From positions 633,904 to 697,903 of the forward strand of contig NZ_KB233223.1 of the NCBI RefSeq assembly GCF_000314855.2: DNA of 64,000 nucleotides, written 5' to 3'. Made by a program: the position numbers and the translations under genes. Below are positions 1 through 9,323 of this stretch, one piece after another (position 1 is the first letter of the stretch; every line of letters starts with the position of its first letter). Below the pieces are notes generated by a model, which had not been told where the DNA came from, ran no database searches, and was given only the letters and a program-made list of their open reading frames with translations. The stretch comes from Providencia burhodogranariea DSM 19968. GTDB lineage: Bacteria; Pseudomonadota; Gammaproteobacteria; Enterobacterales; Enterobacteriaceae.

Positions 1-1
1 T

Positions 2-346
2 CAGCATTTGGGAAGTCACCAAAATACACAATTTGATTTGAAAGCCGATCCCGGTGGTATCACTGATATTGAATTTATCGCACAATACCTCGTTTTACGT
101 TATGCCCCGACAAATGGGTCGCTAACTCGATGGTCTGACAATGTGCGTATTTTTGAACTAATGGCACAGAATCAGTTTATGCCTGAAGAAGAGGCCAATG
201 CCTTAACGCAAGCATATGTCACGATGCGTGATGAACTGCACCACTTAGCATTGCAGTCTCTTCCTAGCCGAGTCGATATCAATCAGTTAGCTGCAGAACG
301 CGAGCAAGTTTTAGCAAGTTGGGTAAAATGGTTAGGCGTTGCCTAA
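2..346 (+). CDS. glnE: Glutamine synthetase adenylyltransferase GlnE, C-terminal fragment (cut by window edge)
   Basis: The frame is open from the first bases, so the gene starts outside the window and only about 114 C-terminal residues are visible. They contain the conserved stretch [16 protein letters not shown] and the ending [11 protein letters not shown]...[14 protein letters not shown], which match the C-terminal adenylyltransferase half of GlnE. The full protein of roughly 950 residues adds and removes AMP on glutamine synthetase in response to PII, tuning nitrogen assimilation. hldE follows 112 bp downstream on the same strand, the same glnE-hldE order as in E. coli. The upstream domains cannot be assessed here. 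Confidence 0.93.
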   Translation, partial: QHLGSHQNTQFDLKADPGGITDIEFIAQYLVLRYAPTNGSLTRWSDNVRIFELMAQNQFMPEEEANALTQAYVTMRDELHHLALQSLPSRVDINQLAAEREQVLASWVKWLGVA

Positions 347-413
347 TTCAATAATCTTATTCATCAAATTCAGTATTCTATTTCAATACTTGTCATGCAA
401 CTTTAAGCATGAT

Positions 414-422
414 TGGTATAAA
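414..422 (+). promoter_or_regulatory. Possible extended -10 promoter element for hldE
   Basis: The sequence TGGTATAAA fits an extended -10 (TGnTATAAT-like) and lies about 37 bp before the hldE start. No good -35 hexamer is visible at 17 bp, as expected for an extended -10 type, but the call rests on the motif alone. Confidence 0.3.
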
Positions 423-458
423 ATGAATATCAGGTTTCTTTTTTAACTGGAGTTCGGG

Positions 459-1889
459 ATGAAAGTAACACTTCCTGATTATAAACAAGCAGGCGTATTG
501 GTTGTTGGTGATGTCATGTTAGATCGCTATTGGCATGGTCAAGCTAACCGTATTTCACCAGAAGCACCGGTTCCGGTGGTAAAAGTTAACGTGGTAGAAG
601 AGCGTCCCGGTGGGGCCGCGAACGTCGCAATGAATATTGCATCATTGGGCGCTAATTCTCGTCTAGTTGGGTTGACGGGTATTGATGATGCCGCAAAAGT
701 ATTAGCTGAAACTCTTAATGCAGTGAAAGTTCGCTGTGATTTTGTGGCGATCCCCACTCATCCTACAATTACTAAATTACGCGTTTTATCTCGTAATCAA
801 CAATTGATCCGCCTTGATTTTGAGGAAGGATTTGAAAATGTTGATGTACAACCAATGCTAGAACGCATTGAGCAAGCCTTACCTCATATTGGTGCATTGG
901 TACTGTCGGATTATGCAAAAGGGGCACTATCGCAGGTTCAGAAAATGATCACACTGGCAAATAAAGCCGGCGTTCCTGTATTGATCGACCCAAAAGGTAG
1001 TGATTTTGAGCGTTATCGGGGGGCTACTCTCTTAACACCAAATATGTCTGAATTTGAAGCTATTGTCGGCCGTTGCCGTGATAACCAAGATGTTGAAGAG
1101 AAAGGGATGAAACTATTGGAGTCCCTCGATTTGACTGCATTATTGATCACGCGTTCAGAACAAGGCATGAGCTTGATCCGCCGTAATGAAGCACCGCTGC
1201 ATTTACCAACTGAAGCTCAAGAAGTTTATGATGTAACGGGAGCAGGTGACACGGTGATTGGCGTATTGGCAGCATCGATTGCATCCGGCCGTCCTTTACA
1301 TGAAGCTTGTGCATTAGCGAATGCTGCCGCAGGCGTGGTAGTTGGTAAGCTCGGAACCTCAACGGTTTCACCGATTGAATTAGAAAATGCCATCCGTGGC
1401 CGTGCTGATAACGGTTTTGGTGTTATGAATGAAAGTGAACTAAAACAAGCTGTTGAGAATGCAAGGCTACGTGGTGAACGTGTTGTTATGACTAATGGCT
1501 GTTTTGATATTCTTCATGCGGGTCATGTTAGTTACCTAGCTAACGCACGAAAACTCGGTGATAGGCTTATTGTGGCGGTAAATAGTGATGCATCAACACG
1601 TCGTTTAAAAGGTGAAACTCGACCAGTCAACCCGCTCGAACAACGAATGATAGTCTTAGGTGCGTTGGAATCTGTCGATTGGGTTGTACCATTTGAAGAA
1701 GATACGCCACAGCGTTTGATCGGTGAAGTATTGCCTGATGTACTTGTTAAAGGTGGCGATTATCGACCTGAAGAGATTGCGGGTAGCGAAGAGGTTTGGG
1801 CTGCTGGTGGAGAGGTCAAAGTTCTTAATTTTGAAGATGGTATTTCAACCACTAATATTATCAAAAATATTATGAAAACGACCGAGTAA
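459..1889 (+). CDS. hldE: Bifunctional heptose 7-phosphate kinase / heptose 1-phosphate adenylyltransferase HldE
   Basis: This enzyme makes ADP-heptose for the LPS inner core: it phosphorylates D-glycero-D-manno-heptose 7-phosphate at C1 and later adenylylates the 1-phosphate. Residues 1 to about 318 form a PfkB/ribokinase domain with the glycine-rich motif GGAANVAMN (51-59) and the catalytic GAGD (261-264). Residues about 340-476 form a nucleotidyltransferase domain with TNGCFD followed by HAGH (353-356). Length (476) equals the usual bifunctional form. The ATG follows a GGAG-type ribosome site. It lies downstream of glnE as in E. coli, and a strong terminator hairpin follows. Confidence 0.97.
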   Translation: MKVTLPDYKQAGVLVVGDVMLDRYWHGQANRISPEAPVPVVKVNVVEERPGGAANVAMNIASLGANSRLVGLTGIDDAAKVLAETLNAVKVRCDFVAIPTHPTITKLRVLSRNQQLIRLDFEEGFENVDVQPMLERIEQALPHIGALVLSDYAKGALSQVQKMITLANKAGVPVLIDPKGSDFERYRGATLLTPNMSEFEAIVGRCRDNQDVEEKGMKLLESLDLTALLITRSEQGMSLIRRNEAPLHLPTEAQEVYDVTGAGDTVIGVLAASIASGRPLHEACALANAAAGVVVGKLGTSTVSPIELENAIRGRADNGFGVMNESELKQAVENARLRGERVVMTNGCFDILHAGHVSYLANARKLGDRLIVAVNSDASTRRLKGETRPVNPLEQRMIVLGALESVDWVVPFEEDTPQRLIGEVLPDVLVKGGDYRPEEIAGSEEVWAAGGEVKVLNFEDGISTTNIIKNIMKTTE

Positions 1890-1910
1890 ATACACGTTTA
1901 TCAATAATAT

Positions 1911-1950
1911 AAAGGCCTGCTATTCAATATGATCCGCAGGCCTTATTTCC
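1911..1950 (+). terminator. Rho-independent terminator after hldE
   Basis: A nine-base-pair stem AAGGCCTGC / GCAGGCCTT with a 15-base loop is followed by a T-rich stretch. It lies 22 bp after the hldE stop and ends the glnE-hldE unit. Confidence 0.8.
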
Positions 1951-2021
1951 CATAGACTTCAAGTGCCAGCTAATTGTGCGTGTCCGCATCGCTGGCAATC
2001 CGAATCATGCGAGGTTAAAAA

Positions 2022-2303
2022 TTATTGTTCTTCTTTCTTTTCTTCGAGGGCTTTAGGCTCGTTAAAACGCTCTTCTAATGCTTTCACGCGCTGTTCCATT
2101 TGAACCAGCTTTTCGCGGGTGCGCAACAACACTTGTGTTTGAATATCAAATTCTTCACGGCTAACCAGATCGAGCTTGCCAAGCTGTGATTGCAGCAATG
2201 AACGTATTTTTTTGTCAAAGTCTTCACCCAAATCACGAACGCCTTTTGGTAAAGCTCCTTGGATTTGACGTGCCACTTGTTCAATTTTCTTCGGATCGAG
2301 CAT
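2022..2303 (-). CDS. ubiK: Ubiquinone biosynthesis accessory factor UbiK
   Basis: UbiK (YqiC, BMFP family) is a small coiled-coil, membrane-binding protein that assists the UbiJ-associated complex making ubiquinone. The protein begins [13 protein letters not shown], continues through [26 protein letters not shown], and ends in a charged heptad-like coiled coil, [21 protein letters not shown] chose the ATG at 2303 (93 residues) because it matches the family start and has AAGGA 7 bases upstream. The open frame continues upstream to 2507, but that extension is translated ERIC-type repeat DNA (see 2379-2549) and is not part of the gene. Confidence 0.92.
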   Translation of the reverse strand: MLDPKKIEQVARQIQGALPKGVRDLGEDFDKKIRSLLQSQLGKLDLVSREEFDIQTQVLLRTREKLVQMEQRVKALEERFNEPKALEEKKEEQ

Positions 2304-2378
2304 TTGCGGGTCCTTAAGTGTCAGAATATCAATTTGCTTATAGTGTAATACCACAACGCTTCGTAATAAACCCCAATA

Positions 2379-2460
2379 CTTGTCATACTTCAAGCTATCG
2401 CTTTGTTGGCTACGCTCATTCACCCTAATCACGTAGTTATCTACGTTCCTAGAATACTCG
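2379..2460. repeat. ERIC-type intergenic repeat, partial copy
   Basis: The segment begins TCATACTTCAAG, continues to GTTGGCTACGCTCATTCACC, and breaks off in the centre. Its outer arm is repeated almost exactly in the next copy about 78 bp downstream. The ends and central GCTCA-TTCACC block are those I recall for the 127-bp enterobacterial repetitive intergenic consensus (ERIC). Confidence 0.65.
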
Positions 2461-2549
2461 TCATACTTCAAGTTGTCGCGTTGTTGGCTACGCTCACAGG
2501 GATTCATTCACTTGCCGCCTAGTGATAACTTGAATTATTTAGAGTATTT
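2461..2549. repeat. ERIC-type intergenic repeat with internal deletion
   Basis: The copy starts TCATACTTCAAGTTG and ends TAACTTGAATTATTTAGAGT, the two complementary arms of an ERIC palindrome. The middle is shortened: GCTCA joins directly to CAGGGATTCATTCACTTGCC. Together with the preceding partial copy it fills the space upstream of ubiK. Confidence 0.7.
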
Positions 2550-2679
2550 AATTCTTTAGGGGATTTAATTCATTAGAGAATTTAGGGGGAAGCTATATAT
2601 TGAATTAGGTTAACACTTGGTTTTTATTGATTTTTTTTGACTAAAAATGTGAGTCGGGTGTCAATTTTCTGTTTGATCG

Positions 2680-2708
2680 TTGCGCACTTACATTATTGGC
2701 GCTATATT
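2680..2708 (+). promoter_or_regulatory. Probable sigma-70 promoter of the ribB riboswitch transcript
   Basis: A -35 TTGCGC (2680-2685) and a -10 TATATT (2703-2708) are separated by exactly 17 bp. Transcription from here would begin just before the FMN aptamer at about 2720. The spacing and position are persuasive; the -35 is only a partial match. Confidence 0.5.
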
Positions 2709-2718
2709 TATGGCGTTT

Positions 2719-2869
2719 ATCTCAGGGCGGGGTGTAAGTCCCCACCGGCGGTAACATGCTTACGCATGAAGCCCGCGAGCGCTTTATAGCCTGTATTAGG
2801 CGGTAAAGGTCAGCAGATCCAGTGTGAATCTGGAGCCGACGGTCATAGTCCGGATGGGAGAGAATAACT
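2719..2869 (+). ncRNA. FMN riboswitch (RFN element) in the ribB leader
   Basis: The conserved RFN landmarks appear in order: CTCAGGGCGGGGTGTAAGTC, CCCACCGGCGGTAA, GCCCGCGAGCG, GGTCAGCAGATCC-AGTGTGAATCTGG, AGCCGACGGTCATAGTCCGG, ATGGGAGAGAA. This is the six-helix aptamer that binds flavin mononucleotide and lowers riboflavin gene expression. It lies about 150 bp upstream of ribB on the same strand, the known arrangement in Enterobacterales. Confidence 0.96.
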
Positions 2870-2925
2870 GTATCAGCATACATTGTGCTTTAGCGCAATA
2901 TTGATCTGCATACCTGAATTTGAAA

Positions 2926-2948
2926 GAAACGCGTTCGCGGTTTTTTTG
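2926..2948 (+). terminator. Likely riboswitch-controlled terminator before ribB
   Basis: The GC-rich segment AACGCGTTCGCGG can fold into a short bulged hairpin and is followed by seven T residues. Its place between the FMN aptamer and ribB suggests the attenuation step of the switch. The stem is short, so this is moderate evidence. Confidence 0.5.
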
Positions 2949-3023
2949 CTTATTCAGTTCTCGTACTCCTAAGACTGCCCTGATTCTGGTAACTAAAAAA
3001 TTGAAACTTAAGAGGTTTTTACC

Positions 3024-3677
3024 ATGAATCAGACGCTACTTTCCGAATTCGGTAATCCAATCGAACGTGTTGAACATGCTATCGAAGCAATCCGCCAAGG
3101 TAAAGGTGTGCTTGTACTCGATGATGAAGATCGTGAAAATGAAGGCGATCTTGTTTTTGCTGCTGAAACTATGACGGCTGAACAGATGGCAATGACAATT
3201 CGCTATAGCAGTGGAATTGTTTGTTTGTGCATCACTGAAGAACGCCGTAAACAGCTTGAACTTCCTATGATGGTCGAAAAAAATACCAGCCAAAACCAAA
3301 CTGCTTTTACTGTAACGATTGAAGCGGCAAAAGGGGTATCGACAGGGGTTTCTGCTGCTGACCGAGTAACAACTATCCGCGCTGCTATTGCGGATAATGC
3401 AATTCCTGCCGACATTCATCACCCAGGTCATGTTTTTCCACTCCGTGGCCGTGAAGGTGGTGTATTAACACGTCGTGGTCATACCGAAGCAAGTATTGAT
3501 TTAGCAACATTAGCAGGCTTTAAACCTGCTGGCGTATTGTGTGAATTGACTAATGACGATGGCACTATGGCTCGTACACCTGAAGTTGTTGCCTTTGCAA
3601 AAGAGCATGGTTTGACGGTATTGACGATCGAAGACTTGGTCGCATACCGCCTACAAGCGGAACAAAAAGCAAGCTAA
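3024..3677 (+). CDS. ribB: 3,4-dihydroxy-2-butanone 4-phosphate synthase RibB
   Basis: RibB converts ribulose 5-phosphate to 3,4-dihydroxy-2-butanone 4-phosphate plus formate, supplying the four-carbon unit of riboflavin. The 217-residue protein is the single-domain form and has the acidic active-site motif [10 protein letters not shown] (residues about 32-41), TGVSAADR, the HPGHVFPL motif and GHTEA. AAGAGG precedes the ATG. The gene stands alone under the FMN riboswitch and is closed by a terminator. It is clearly an E. coli-type RibB and not a RibBA fusion. Confidence 0.97.
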   Translation: MNQTLLSEFGNPIERVEHAIEAIRQGKGVLVLDDEDRENEGDLVFAAETMTAEQMAMTIRYSSGIVCLCITEERRKQLELPMMVEKNTSQNQTAFTVTIEAAKGVSTGVSAADRVTTIRAAIADNAIPADIHHPGHVFPLRGREGGVLTRRGHTEASIDLATLAGFKPAGVLCELTNDDGTMARTPEVVAFAKEHGLTVLTIEDLVAYRLQAEQKAS

Positions 3678-3716
3678 TTAGCGCAAACAATTCTTAGATA
3701 TTTAGTCTAAATATTC

Positions 3717-3749
3717 AAAGCCGCAATGTGTATAACGTTGTGGCTTTTT
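3717..3749 (+). terminator. Rho-independent terminator after ribB
   Basis: A stem AAAGCCGCAA / TTGTGGCTTT with an 11-13 base loop ends in a T-run, 40 bp after the ribB stop. Confidence 0.75.
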
Positions 3750-3848
3750 CAATTTATTTGATTGAAATGCTCAGTGTGACACTACTGTGATTTATGGGGA
3801 AATTGCGTATGCTGATTACAAGATCCGTAAAATGGAGTATTAAAAATC

Positions 3849-4634
3849 ATGTCAGCAAACAGAATGCCTGCACTATTTGTTGGTCACGGTAGCCCAATGA
3901 ATGCAGTGTCTGATAATCGTTTTACAGCAGCATGGAAAGCACTCGGTCAATCCCTCCCAAAGCCTAGGGCAATTCTTATGATCTCGGCACATTGGTATAC
4001 CCGAGGAACAGCTGTTACAGCGATGGGAAATCCTAAAACTATCCATGATTTTGGTGGTTTTCCTGATGCACTATTCCAAGTTGAATACCCTGCTCCAGGC
4101 TCACCAGAACTTGCTGGGCAAATTGCTGATTTATTATCACCATTGTCTATCTATTTAGATCACGATGAGTGGGGGCTAGATCATGGTGCTTGGGAAATCC
4201 TTGTGCGTATGTACCCTGAGGCAAATATCCCAGTTGTCCAACTCAGCATTGATGGTACTAAACCATTAGCTTGGCATCTAGAAATGGGACGCAAGCTATC
4301 AGTGTTGAGAGAACAAGGAATAATGATTATGGGCAGTGGTAATGTAGTGCATAATTTAAGAGAAATGAATTGGCAAAATGCAGATGTTGAAGCCTATCCT
4401 TGGGCTCGTTCATTCGAACAATTTGTTTGTGATAATTTGCGAAGTCAAGGATCACCACACCCATTAACACAAGCTCTAGAAAGAGAAGATGGTAAGCATT
4501 CTAATCCATCGGCTGAACACTTTTTACCGTTACTCTATATTCTAGGTACATGGAATGGTGAAGAGGCGATATCGACCCCAACTGAAGGCATTGTATCCGG
4601 TTCATTGAGTATGTTATCGGTGCAAGTGGGCTAG
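3849..4634 (+). CDS. ygiD: 4,5-DOPA-extradiol-type dioxygenase YgiD
   Basis: YgiD belongs to the LigB-like class III extradiol dioxygenases, zinc or iron enzymes that can open the ring of L-DOPA in vitro; the physiological substrate in bacteria is not settled. Metal-ligand motifs are visible: GHGSPM near residue 13, SAHW near 47, and HDEWGLDHGAWEIL near 104-117. At 261 residues it is close to E. coli YgiD (271). The ATG has GGAG upstream. In E. coli ygiD adjoins ygiC; here an amidase gene lies between them. Confidence 0.92.
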   Translation: MSANRMPALFVGHGSPMNAVSDNRFTAAWKALGQSLPKPRAILMISAHWYTRGTAVTAMGNPKTIHDFGGFPDALFQVEYPAPGSPELAGQIADLLSPLSIYLDHDEWGLDHGAWEILVRMYPEANIPVVQLSIDGTKPLAWHLEMGRKLSVLREQGIMIMGSGNVVHNLREMNWQNADVEAYPWARSFEQFVCDNLRSQGSPHPLTQALEREDGKHSNPSAEHFLPLLYILGTWNGEEAISTPTEGIVSGSLSMLSVQVG

Positions 4635-4695
4635 GTTGGTAAAAAACATTTTGTTGTTGTAGCGCTTTGTTTTCAATGTACTGAATAATAATAGT

Positions 4696-4740
4696 TATTT
4701 AAAAGCCCGAACCACAGACATCAGTATGTGATTCGGGCTA
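4696..4740 (-). terminator. Terminator for the amidase gene, possibly bidirectional
   Basis: A nearly perfect stem AGCCCGAAtCACA / TGTGgTTCGGGCT is followed on the minus strand by TTTTAAATAA. It lies between the convergent ygiD and amidase genes. Confidence 0.75.
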
Positions 4741-4813
4741 CCTGCAAAGCCTTTGTTGCAGTCAATAGTATTTAGGAATATGAACAATATCTTGAGGGCT
4801 ATTTATGTCGAGA

Positions 4814-6259
4814 TTATTCATTACCCGCCCAAATTTGTGGGCTTAAATGTCCCCAAGGTGCCGCATTTTCAAGTTGGCCCGCTAAACTAAATAATTTTGC
4901 ATCTAGGCCAAAACCAGCCGTGAACATCACACCTATTGGCAATTTAGTGTTTGAATCAAAGCCGGCAGGCACAGACATTGAAGGTAATCCGGATATATTG
5001 GCAAGGGCAGTAAAAGGTGATTGGCTAAACACATGATTTATCCAGCCCAATCCATCCACATCATTTTGTACTTTATTATACTCACCAATTTTTAAAGGTA
5101 ATTTGGCGATTGTTGGTGTCATTAAAATATCGTATTTTTCAAAATAGCCGCCTAATTTACGAGAGACGATATTTCTTGTTGAAATAGCTTTTAGAATATC
5201 TATCCCACTAATTTTTTTACCGTACTGATAGGCAGCAATTGTCGCGGCCTCAAGGTTTTCTTCATTAATCAACCTTCCTGTAATCGCGGCGACATTATCT
5301 ATCCATGCTGCGGTGTTTACATTCCAAAATTGGGCATTAGCGAAAACAAAAGCTTCCCAACTCACGCCCGTATCAAGTTTAACAAGTTCAACATCATGAC
5401 CTAATGTAGAAAGTAGCTGGGCGGTTTTTTGTAATGTGTCAGAAATAGAGCGGTCTGTTTTTTCTCCCGTAGGCGGATCAATGACTAAACCAATCTTCAA
5501 TTTACCGGGGTTTTCATTAACTGCACTGAGAAAGCTCTTCTCAGGTAAAGCCGTGTAGTAAGGCTCTCCAATTGCTGGAGTGCTAATCGCATCCAACAAA
5601 GCAGCACTATCTCTTACTGTACGACTTACTCCCAGATGTGCTAATAAACCACTCCACACTTCATCTTGAAATGGCCCGCTAGAGACGCGGCCACGAGTTG
5701 GCTTTAAACCAAAGAGGCCATTTACTGCTGCTGGGACGCGAATCGAACCACCACCATCGGTAGCATGTGCCAAGGGAACCATTCCAGCGGCGACCGCTGC
5801 TGCCGAGCCACCAGTTGAGCCGCCTGCATTAAAATGAAGGTTCCAAGGATTCAATGTTGGTCCAGTAAAACTAGCTTCTGTCGTGGTACTAATTGCAAAT
5901 TCAGATGTCGTTGTTCTACCTAACGTTGCTAATCCTGCTTTTTTATATAAAGACATTAAAGTTGAGTCATTATTTATGATCATTCCTTGAGCCAGCTGGC
6001 TGCCAAGCTCATTTCTTTTTCCTTTCATTGTGATAGCAAGATCTTTAATTAAGAATGGAACACCATACAATGGAGATAATCTATCCGCATTAGGCTCGAC
6101 TTCCCCAATCCAAAATTCAATAACTGCATTAATTTTGGGGTTTATTCGACTGATAGAGTCTATAGAGGCTTGAATGACTTCATCACTACTCACTTCTTTA
6201 TTTTTAATTAGTTGAGCCAAACCAATGCCGTCATAAGAAACAAATTCACTTAATTTCAT
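4814..6259 (-). CDS. Amidase-signature-family hydrolase
   Basis: A 481-residue amidase signature enzyme that would hydrolyse a C-N amide bond. The complete Ser-cisSer-Lys triad is visible: Lys72 in PFLIKDL, Ser148 in GGSTGGS, and the nucleophile Ser172 in [11 protein letters not shown], 24 residues later as in characterised members. No signal peptide is seen, so it is probably cytosolic. The family covers amidases, 6-aminohexanoate-cyclic-dimer hydrolases and GatA, and sequence alone does not fix the substrate. No gatB or gatC is near, so it is not GatA. It sits between ygiD and ygiC, which adjoin in E. coli, suggesting an insertion. It is flanked by its own terminator and a 370-bp AT-rich upstream region. 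Confidence 0.88.
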   Translation of the reverse strand: MKLSEFVSYDGIGLAQLIKNKEVSSDEVIQASIDSISRINPKINAVIEFWIGEVEPNADRLSPLYGVPFLIKDLAITMKGKRNELGSQLAQGMIINNDSTLMSLYKKAGLATLGRTTTSEFAISTTTEASFTGPTLNPWNLHFNAGGSTGGSAAAVAAGMVPLAHATDGGGSIRVPAAVNGLFGLKPTRGRVSSGPFQDEVWSGLLAHLGVSRTVRDSAALLDAISTPAIGEPYYTALPEKSFLSAVNENPGKLKIGLVIDPPTGEKTDRSISDTLQKTAQLLSTLGHDVELVKLDTGVSWEAFVFANAQFWNVNTAAWIDNVAAITGRLINEENLEAATIAAYQYGKKISGIDILKAISTRNIVSRKLGGYFEKYDILMTPTIAKLPLKIGEYNKVQNDVDGLGWINHVFSQSPFTALANISGLPSMSVPAGFDSNTKLPIGVMFTAGFGLDAKLFSLAGQLENAAPWGHLSPQIWAGNE

Positions 6260-6600
6260 GTTGACTCCCTATTTTATTATCATATTTCAGTTGGTTATAA
6301 AAAATGAATTCAATACAATTTTCTTAAAAAAATAAAAAAGAAAATGTATATATGATTACGACATTAATTCAGGATAGGAATATTTTTTAAAGAAATAGTT
6401 AGGTATTCAGTATTTAAATAGATTAAAAAACACACAGTGGAGAAGTATATATTGCACATAACATAATCAGTCAGCAACGTTTTATTAACATTCCAGGTGG
6501 GCTAATTTTATTATTTGATTAAAGCAATTATTCAGGACAGCGCTTACAGAGGATTACGGAGTGGGTAGTTTTATAACGTTGATATTAGTTTATTGGTTAT
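6260..6600. other. AT-rich gap between amidase and ygiC, no gene seen
   Basis: Very AT-rich DNA with no convincing reading frame, RNA motif or repeat. It presumably holds the amidase promoter on the minus strand, but I see no clear hexamer pair. Confidence 0.5.
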
Positions 6601-6630
6601 AAAAAAGGCATGTGAAAACATGCCTTTTTT
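6601..6630 (-). terminator. Terminator after ygiC
   Basis: AAAAAAGGCATGT-GAAA-ACATGCCTTTTTT is a perfect inverted repeat with flanking A- and T-runs, placed 4 bp beyond the ygiC stop. It can work in both directions. Confidence 0.85.
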
Positions 6631-6633
6631 ATA

Positions 6634-7794
6634 TTAATCGATAATAACGTGAGGATAAAATCTTGATAAATCTTGAGTAATTATCTCTTTGTCTTCACGA
6701 ATACAGATACCTGCGGCTTGATCATTAACTAGCCAACTTCCCACTAACGTGTAGTTACCTTCAAATTGAGGTAGCGCGTGGAATTGCTGAATAATCATAC
6801 CTTCTTCACCGTAAGGCCCATCAGCGGATGCGATTTCTTTACCATTTTCAATCACTCGAATATTTGCACCTTCGCGAGAAAATAGAGGTTTAATCACATA
6901 GCTATCAAGTTCAGGCTTATTGCCATCAGCAAAGTAAGCTGGCAGTAAATTAGGATGATCGGGGAACATCTCCCACAGCATTGGTAGCAGAGCTTTATTA
7001 GATATAATGCTTTTCCAAGCTGGCTCTAACCAGCGAACACCGGCATCTTCTAACTTCGTGGAGAAAATCTCTCTTAGCATGAATTCCCACGGATACAGCT
7101 TAAACAGGTTACTGATTACTTGATCTTGCGGATCAGTAAATTCACCTTTTTCACCAAGGCCAATTTCATCCATGTACAGGAACTCAGTGGCAACGCCAGC
7201 TTCATTTGCGCAGTCTTGCAAGTATTGTACTGTGCCACGATCTTCATCTGTATCACGGCAGCAAGCCATGTGTAGCAGACGGAAACCATGCTGCTCTTTG
7301 AGCTGCGTGAACCGTTCGATCAACTGTTCTTGAATGCCATTAAATTGATCTGCATTTTCTGGCAGATTCCCTGCGGCTATTTGATCTTCCAACCAGATCC
7401 ATTGGAAGAATGCAGACTCATACAGAGAGGTTGGTGTGTCTGCATTATTTTCCAGTAGCTTAGGCGGATTTATACCGTCATAAGCGAGATCAAGGCGTGA
7501 ATAGAGAGATGGCTGACCTGTTTTCCATGAATTACGGACAAAACCCCAGCAATGTTTTGGAATTTGAAAACGTGCAAGTAGCTCATCACTTTCGATAACA
7601 CGTTCAACCACTTTTAAGCACATCTGATGCAATTCGGCGGTTGCATCTTCGATTTCTTCAATCTGTGCCAAGGTGAATTGATAATAGGCATCTTCAGACC
7701 AATATGGTTCGCCATACATAGTGTGAAAACCGAAACCAAACTCAGCAGCTTTGTCGCGCCAATCAGGGCGCTCAATAATAGGAACTCGCTTCAT
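6634..7794 (-). CDS. ygiC: Glutathionylspermidine synthase-like ATP-grasp protein YgiC
   Basis: A 386-residue protein of the C-terminal synthetase domain family of glutathionylspermidine synthase, an ATP-grasp fold; length equals E. coli YgiC. Visible features include the N-terminal [24 protein letters not shown]-like RLDLAYDG, and the C-terminal ATP-grasp portion with [11 protein letters not shown]. The amidase half of bifunctional Gsp is absent. The acceptor substrate of YgiC is not established, so the peptide-spermidine ligase activity is family inference. It starts 6 bp after ygiB, so the two are co-transcribed, as in E. coli. Confidence 0.9.
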   Translation of the reverse strand: MKRVPIIERPDWRDKAAEFGFGFHTMYGEPYWSEDAYYQFTLAQIEEIEDATAELHQMCLKVVERVIESDELLARFQIPKHCWGFVRNSWKTGQPSLYSRLDLAYDGINPPKLLENNADTPTSLYESAFFQWIWLEDQIAAGNLPENADQFNGIQEQLIERFTQLKEQHGFRLLHMACCRDTDEDRGTVQYLQDCANEAGVATEFLYMDEIGLGEKGEFTDPQDQVISNLFKLYPWEFMLREIFSTKLEDAGVRWLEPAWKSIISNKALLPMLWEMFPDHPNLLPAYFADGNKPELDSYVIKPLFSREGANIRVIENGKEIASADGPYGEEGMIIQQFHALPQFEGNYTLVGSWLVNDQAAGICIREDKEIITQDLSRFYPHVIID

Positions 7795-7800
7795 TGCTTA

Positions 7801-8505
7801 TCAACCACCCATTGAACGGGAAGATGAAGAAGATTTAGCGGAAGACGAAGACCTTTGAGCCATAGCTTGTTTGTTTACTGAATCACCAAAACCACCACGA
7901 GTTACTGTCGAAGTTGTTGGTGGCTTAGGAGCCATTGCGGTTTTTGGTACGCTCATAGAACGACCACCAGCAGTTGCGGGACCATAGCTTTTACCTGTTG
8001 CATCAACAAATTTACCACTTGCTGGACTAGCTGGGTTTTTAGAGCTAAATAATGGTTGAGAAGCAGCGCCACCGCCCATCATTCGCCCCATCATATAACC
8101 CATCATCAGCGGCATCCACATACTGCCTGAGCTGCTTTGAGCTTGAGCAGTTTGTTCACCTTCGCCAGTTCCAGTTCCTGAGAAACTTGCCTGCGCTGGA
8201 GTTTGAGTACACATTGACTCACCAAACTCAGCAATACAATCTGCTTGAGTTGCATATTTAGGCGCAGTTTTTGCTGCTTCTTGTAATGCATTATTATAAG
8301 CAACAGTACATTGTTCAGCTTGTGACGGGTTTGCTTGGCTACAGTCTTGAGCATTGGTATACAGAGAAACGGTTTCATCGCTTTCTTCACAAGCTGAGAG
8401 CATAAATACAGCACTAACTGCAATCGCGACTGGCGCTAAACGGTATGAACGCCAAGACTTACGAAATGCGTCTTGATTGATATCTTTGGTACGCTTCATG
8501 GTCAT
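7801..8505 (-). CDS. ygiB: DUF1190-family lipoprotein YgiB
   Basis: A 234-residue protein with a basic N-terminus, a hydrophobic stretch ([15 protein letters not shown], about residues 25-39) and a lipobox ending at Cys39, so it is a probable lipoprotein. The mature part has a conserved SDETVSLY segment and paired cysteines, a Gly/Met-rich segment ([13 protein letters not shown]), and a Ser-rich tail ending RSMGG. This matches E. coli YgiB closely. Function is unknown. ATG at 8505 has AGGG 8 bases upstream; a second ATG at 8499 matches the E. coli start and is possible. It heads the ygiB-ygiC pair. Confidence 0.9.
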   Translation of the reverse strand: MTMKRTKDINQDAFRKSWRSYRLAPVAIAVSAVFMLSACEESDETVSLYTNAQDCSQANPSQAEQCTVAYNNALQEAAKTAPKYATQADCIAEFGESMCTQTPAQASFSGTGTGEGEQTAQAQSSSGSMWMPLMMGYMMGRMMGGGAASQPLFSSKNPASPASGKFVDATGKSYGPATAGGRSMSVPKTAMAPKPPTTSTVTRGGFGDSVNKQAMAQRSSSSAKSSSSSRSMGG

Positions 8506-8984
8506 GGTAATTACCCTGAATTAAAAGTGAGTAAGATGATAAATTTATTGACTCTAGAATAGGCGAAATACGCTGAAAATTAAAGCTGAAATGCTAATGA
8601 AAGGCGATTAATTAATTAATTTTGTGAAATTGATACCATAAGTGATCAATAACAGAATGAAAATTTTAAATAATTAGACTATTTTCTTTTAATATCAATT
8701 TGTTATTCATTGCTTGTTTTTTTATCTAATCCTTAATATTCATATTCAGAATTGACTGATTTTCCAGAGAAGTAATCAAGTAAAATAGCAATACCATCAA
8801 TTAAAACGTGAAATAGGTGTTTTCAGCGGTTTTAATGCTTATTATGTGATGATGCAGGCTTTTTCTAAAAATGAAATAGAGTATTAGCATCAAGAATTGT
8901 GTTTGATAAGAAACTTTATAGCGTAAAGCGGTACTATTGATAATAATCATGTTCTAATTCGCTGTTATACTAGTCATTCTTCAA
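8506..8984. other. AT-rich leader or gap upstream of ygiB, no gene seen
   Basis: About 480 bp between a micro-ORF (8985-9029) and ygiB. Both strands are broken by stops, and I see no terminator or known RNA motif. It must contain the ygiB promoter or be a long leader reading from further upstream. Confidence 0.45.
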
Positions 8985-9029
8985 TTATTTGGTTCTGATA
9001 TTCAAATTATATCGTTTGCCTAAACTCAT
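8985..9029 (-). CDS. Candidate micro-ORF, 14 residues, between tolC and ygiB
   Basis: On the minus strand AGGAGGTG, an eight-base perfect match to the 16S rRNA 3' end, is followed by a 5-base spacer and ATG. The frame encodes MSLGKRYNLNIRTK and then TAA. The peptide is basic, with no signal or membrane segment. It lies 480 bp upstream of ygiB on the same strand, so it could be a leader peptide or a free small protein. Support is only the exceptional ribosome site; no clear promoter is visible and conservation is unknown. Confidence 0.3.
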   Translation of the reverse strand: MSLGKRYNLNIRTK

Positions 9030-9248
9030 CTAGCCACCTCCTGTTTACACTGACAAAAGCCTCAGATTATTTTGGCTATAGTTATTGATAGTAATGTTAG
9101 GGTTTTATTTAGCTATCGGTATGTTTGAATTTAAGTTATTTGAAATTTAATCCCATGATAAATAAATGAAATTTCTAATAGGAGGAGAAAAACAGGAAGA
9201 GGATGATTTAAATTTATGGTACTTCAAATTGCTAGATAGCTAAATTAA

Positions 9249-9290
9249 GGCACCCGAGTTACATCGTTATCTATGTTTCTCGGGTGGCAG
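9249..9290 (-). terminator. Terminator after tolC
   Basis: The stem CACCCGAG / CTCGGGTG with a 20-base loop is followed on the minus strand by TTAATTTA. It lies about 35 bp beyond the tolC stop and would separate tolC from ygiB. Confidence 0.65.
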
Positions 9291-9323
9291 TATTTCTTGC
9301 TTAGATTAATTGTCGATCTTCAA

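Noticed and set aside
2379-2549. Tandem repeat as a CRISPR array
   Set aside because: Only two unequal copies with palindromic ERIC arms, no regular spacers and no cas genes.
9166-9243. A 25-residue plus-strand frame ending just before the tolC terminator hairpin
   Set aside because: It has no ribosome site and lies in AT-rich DNA; likely chance.
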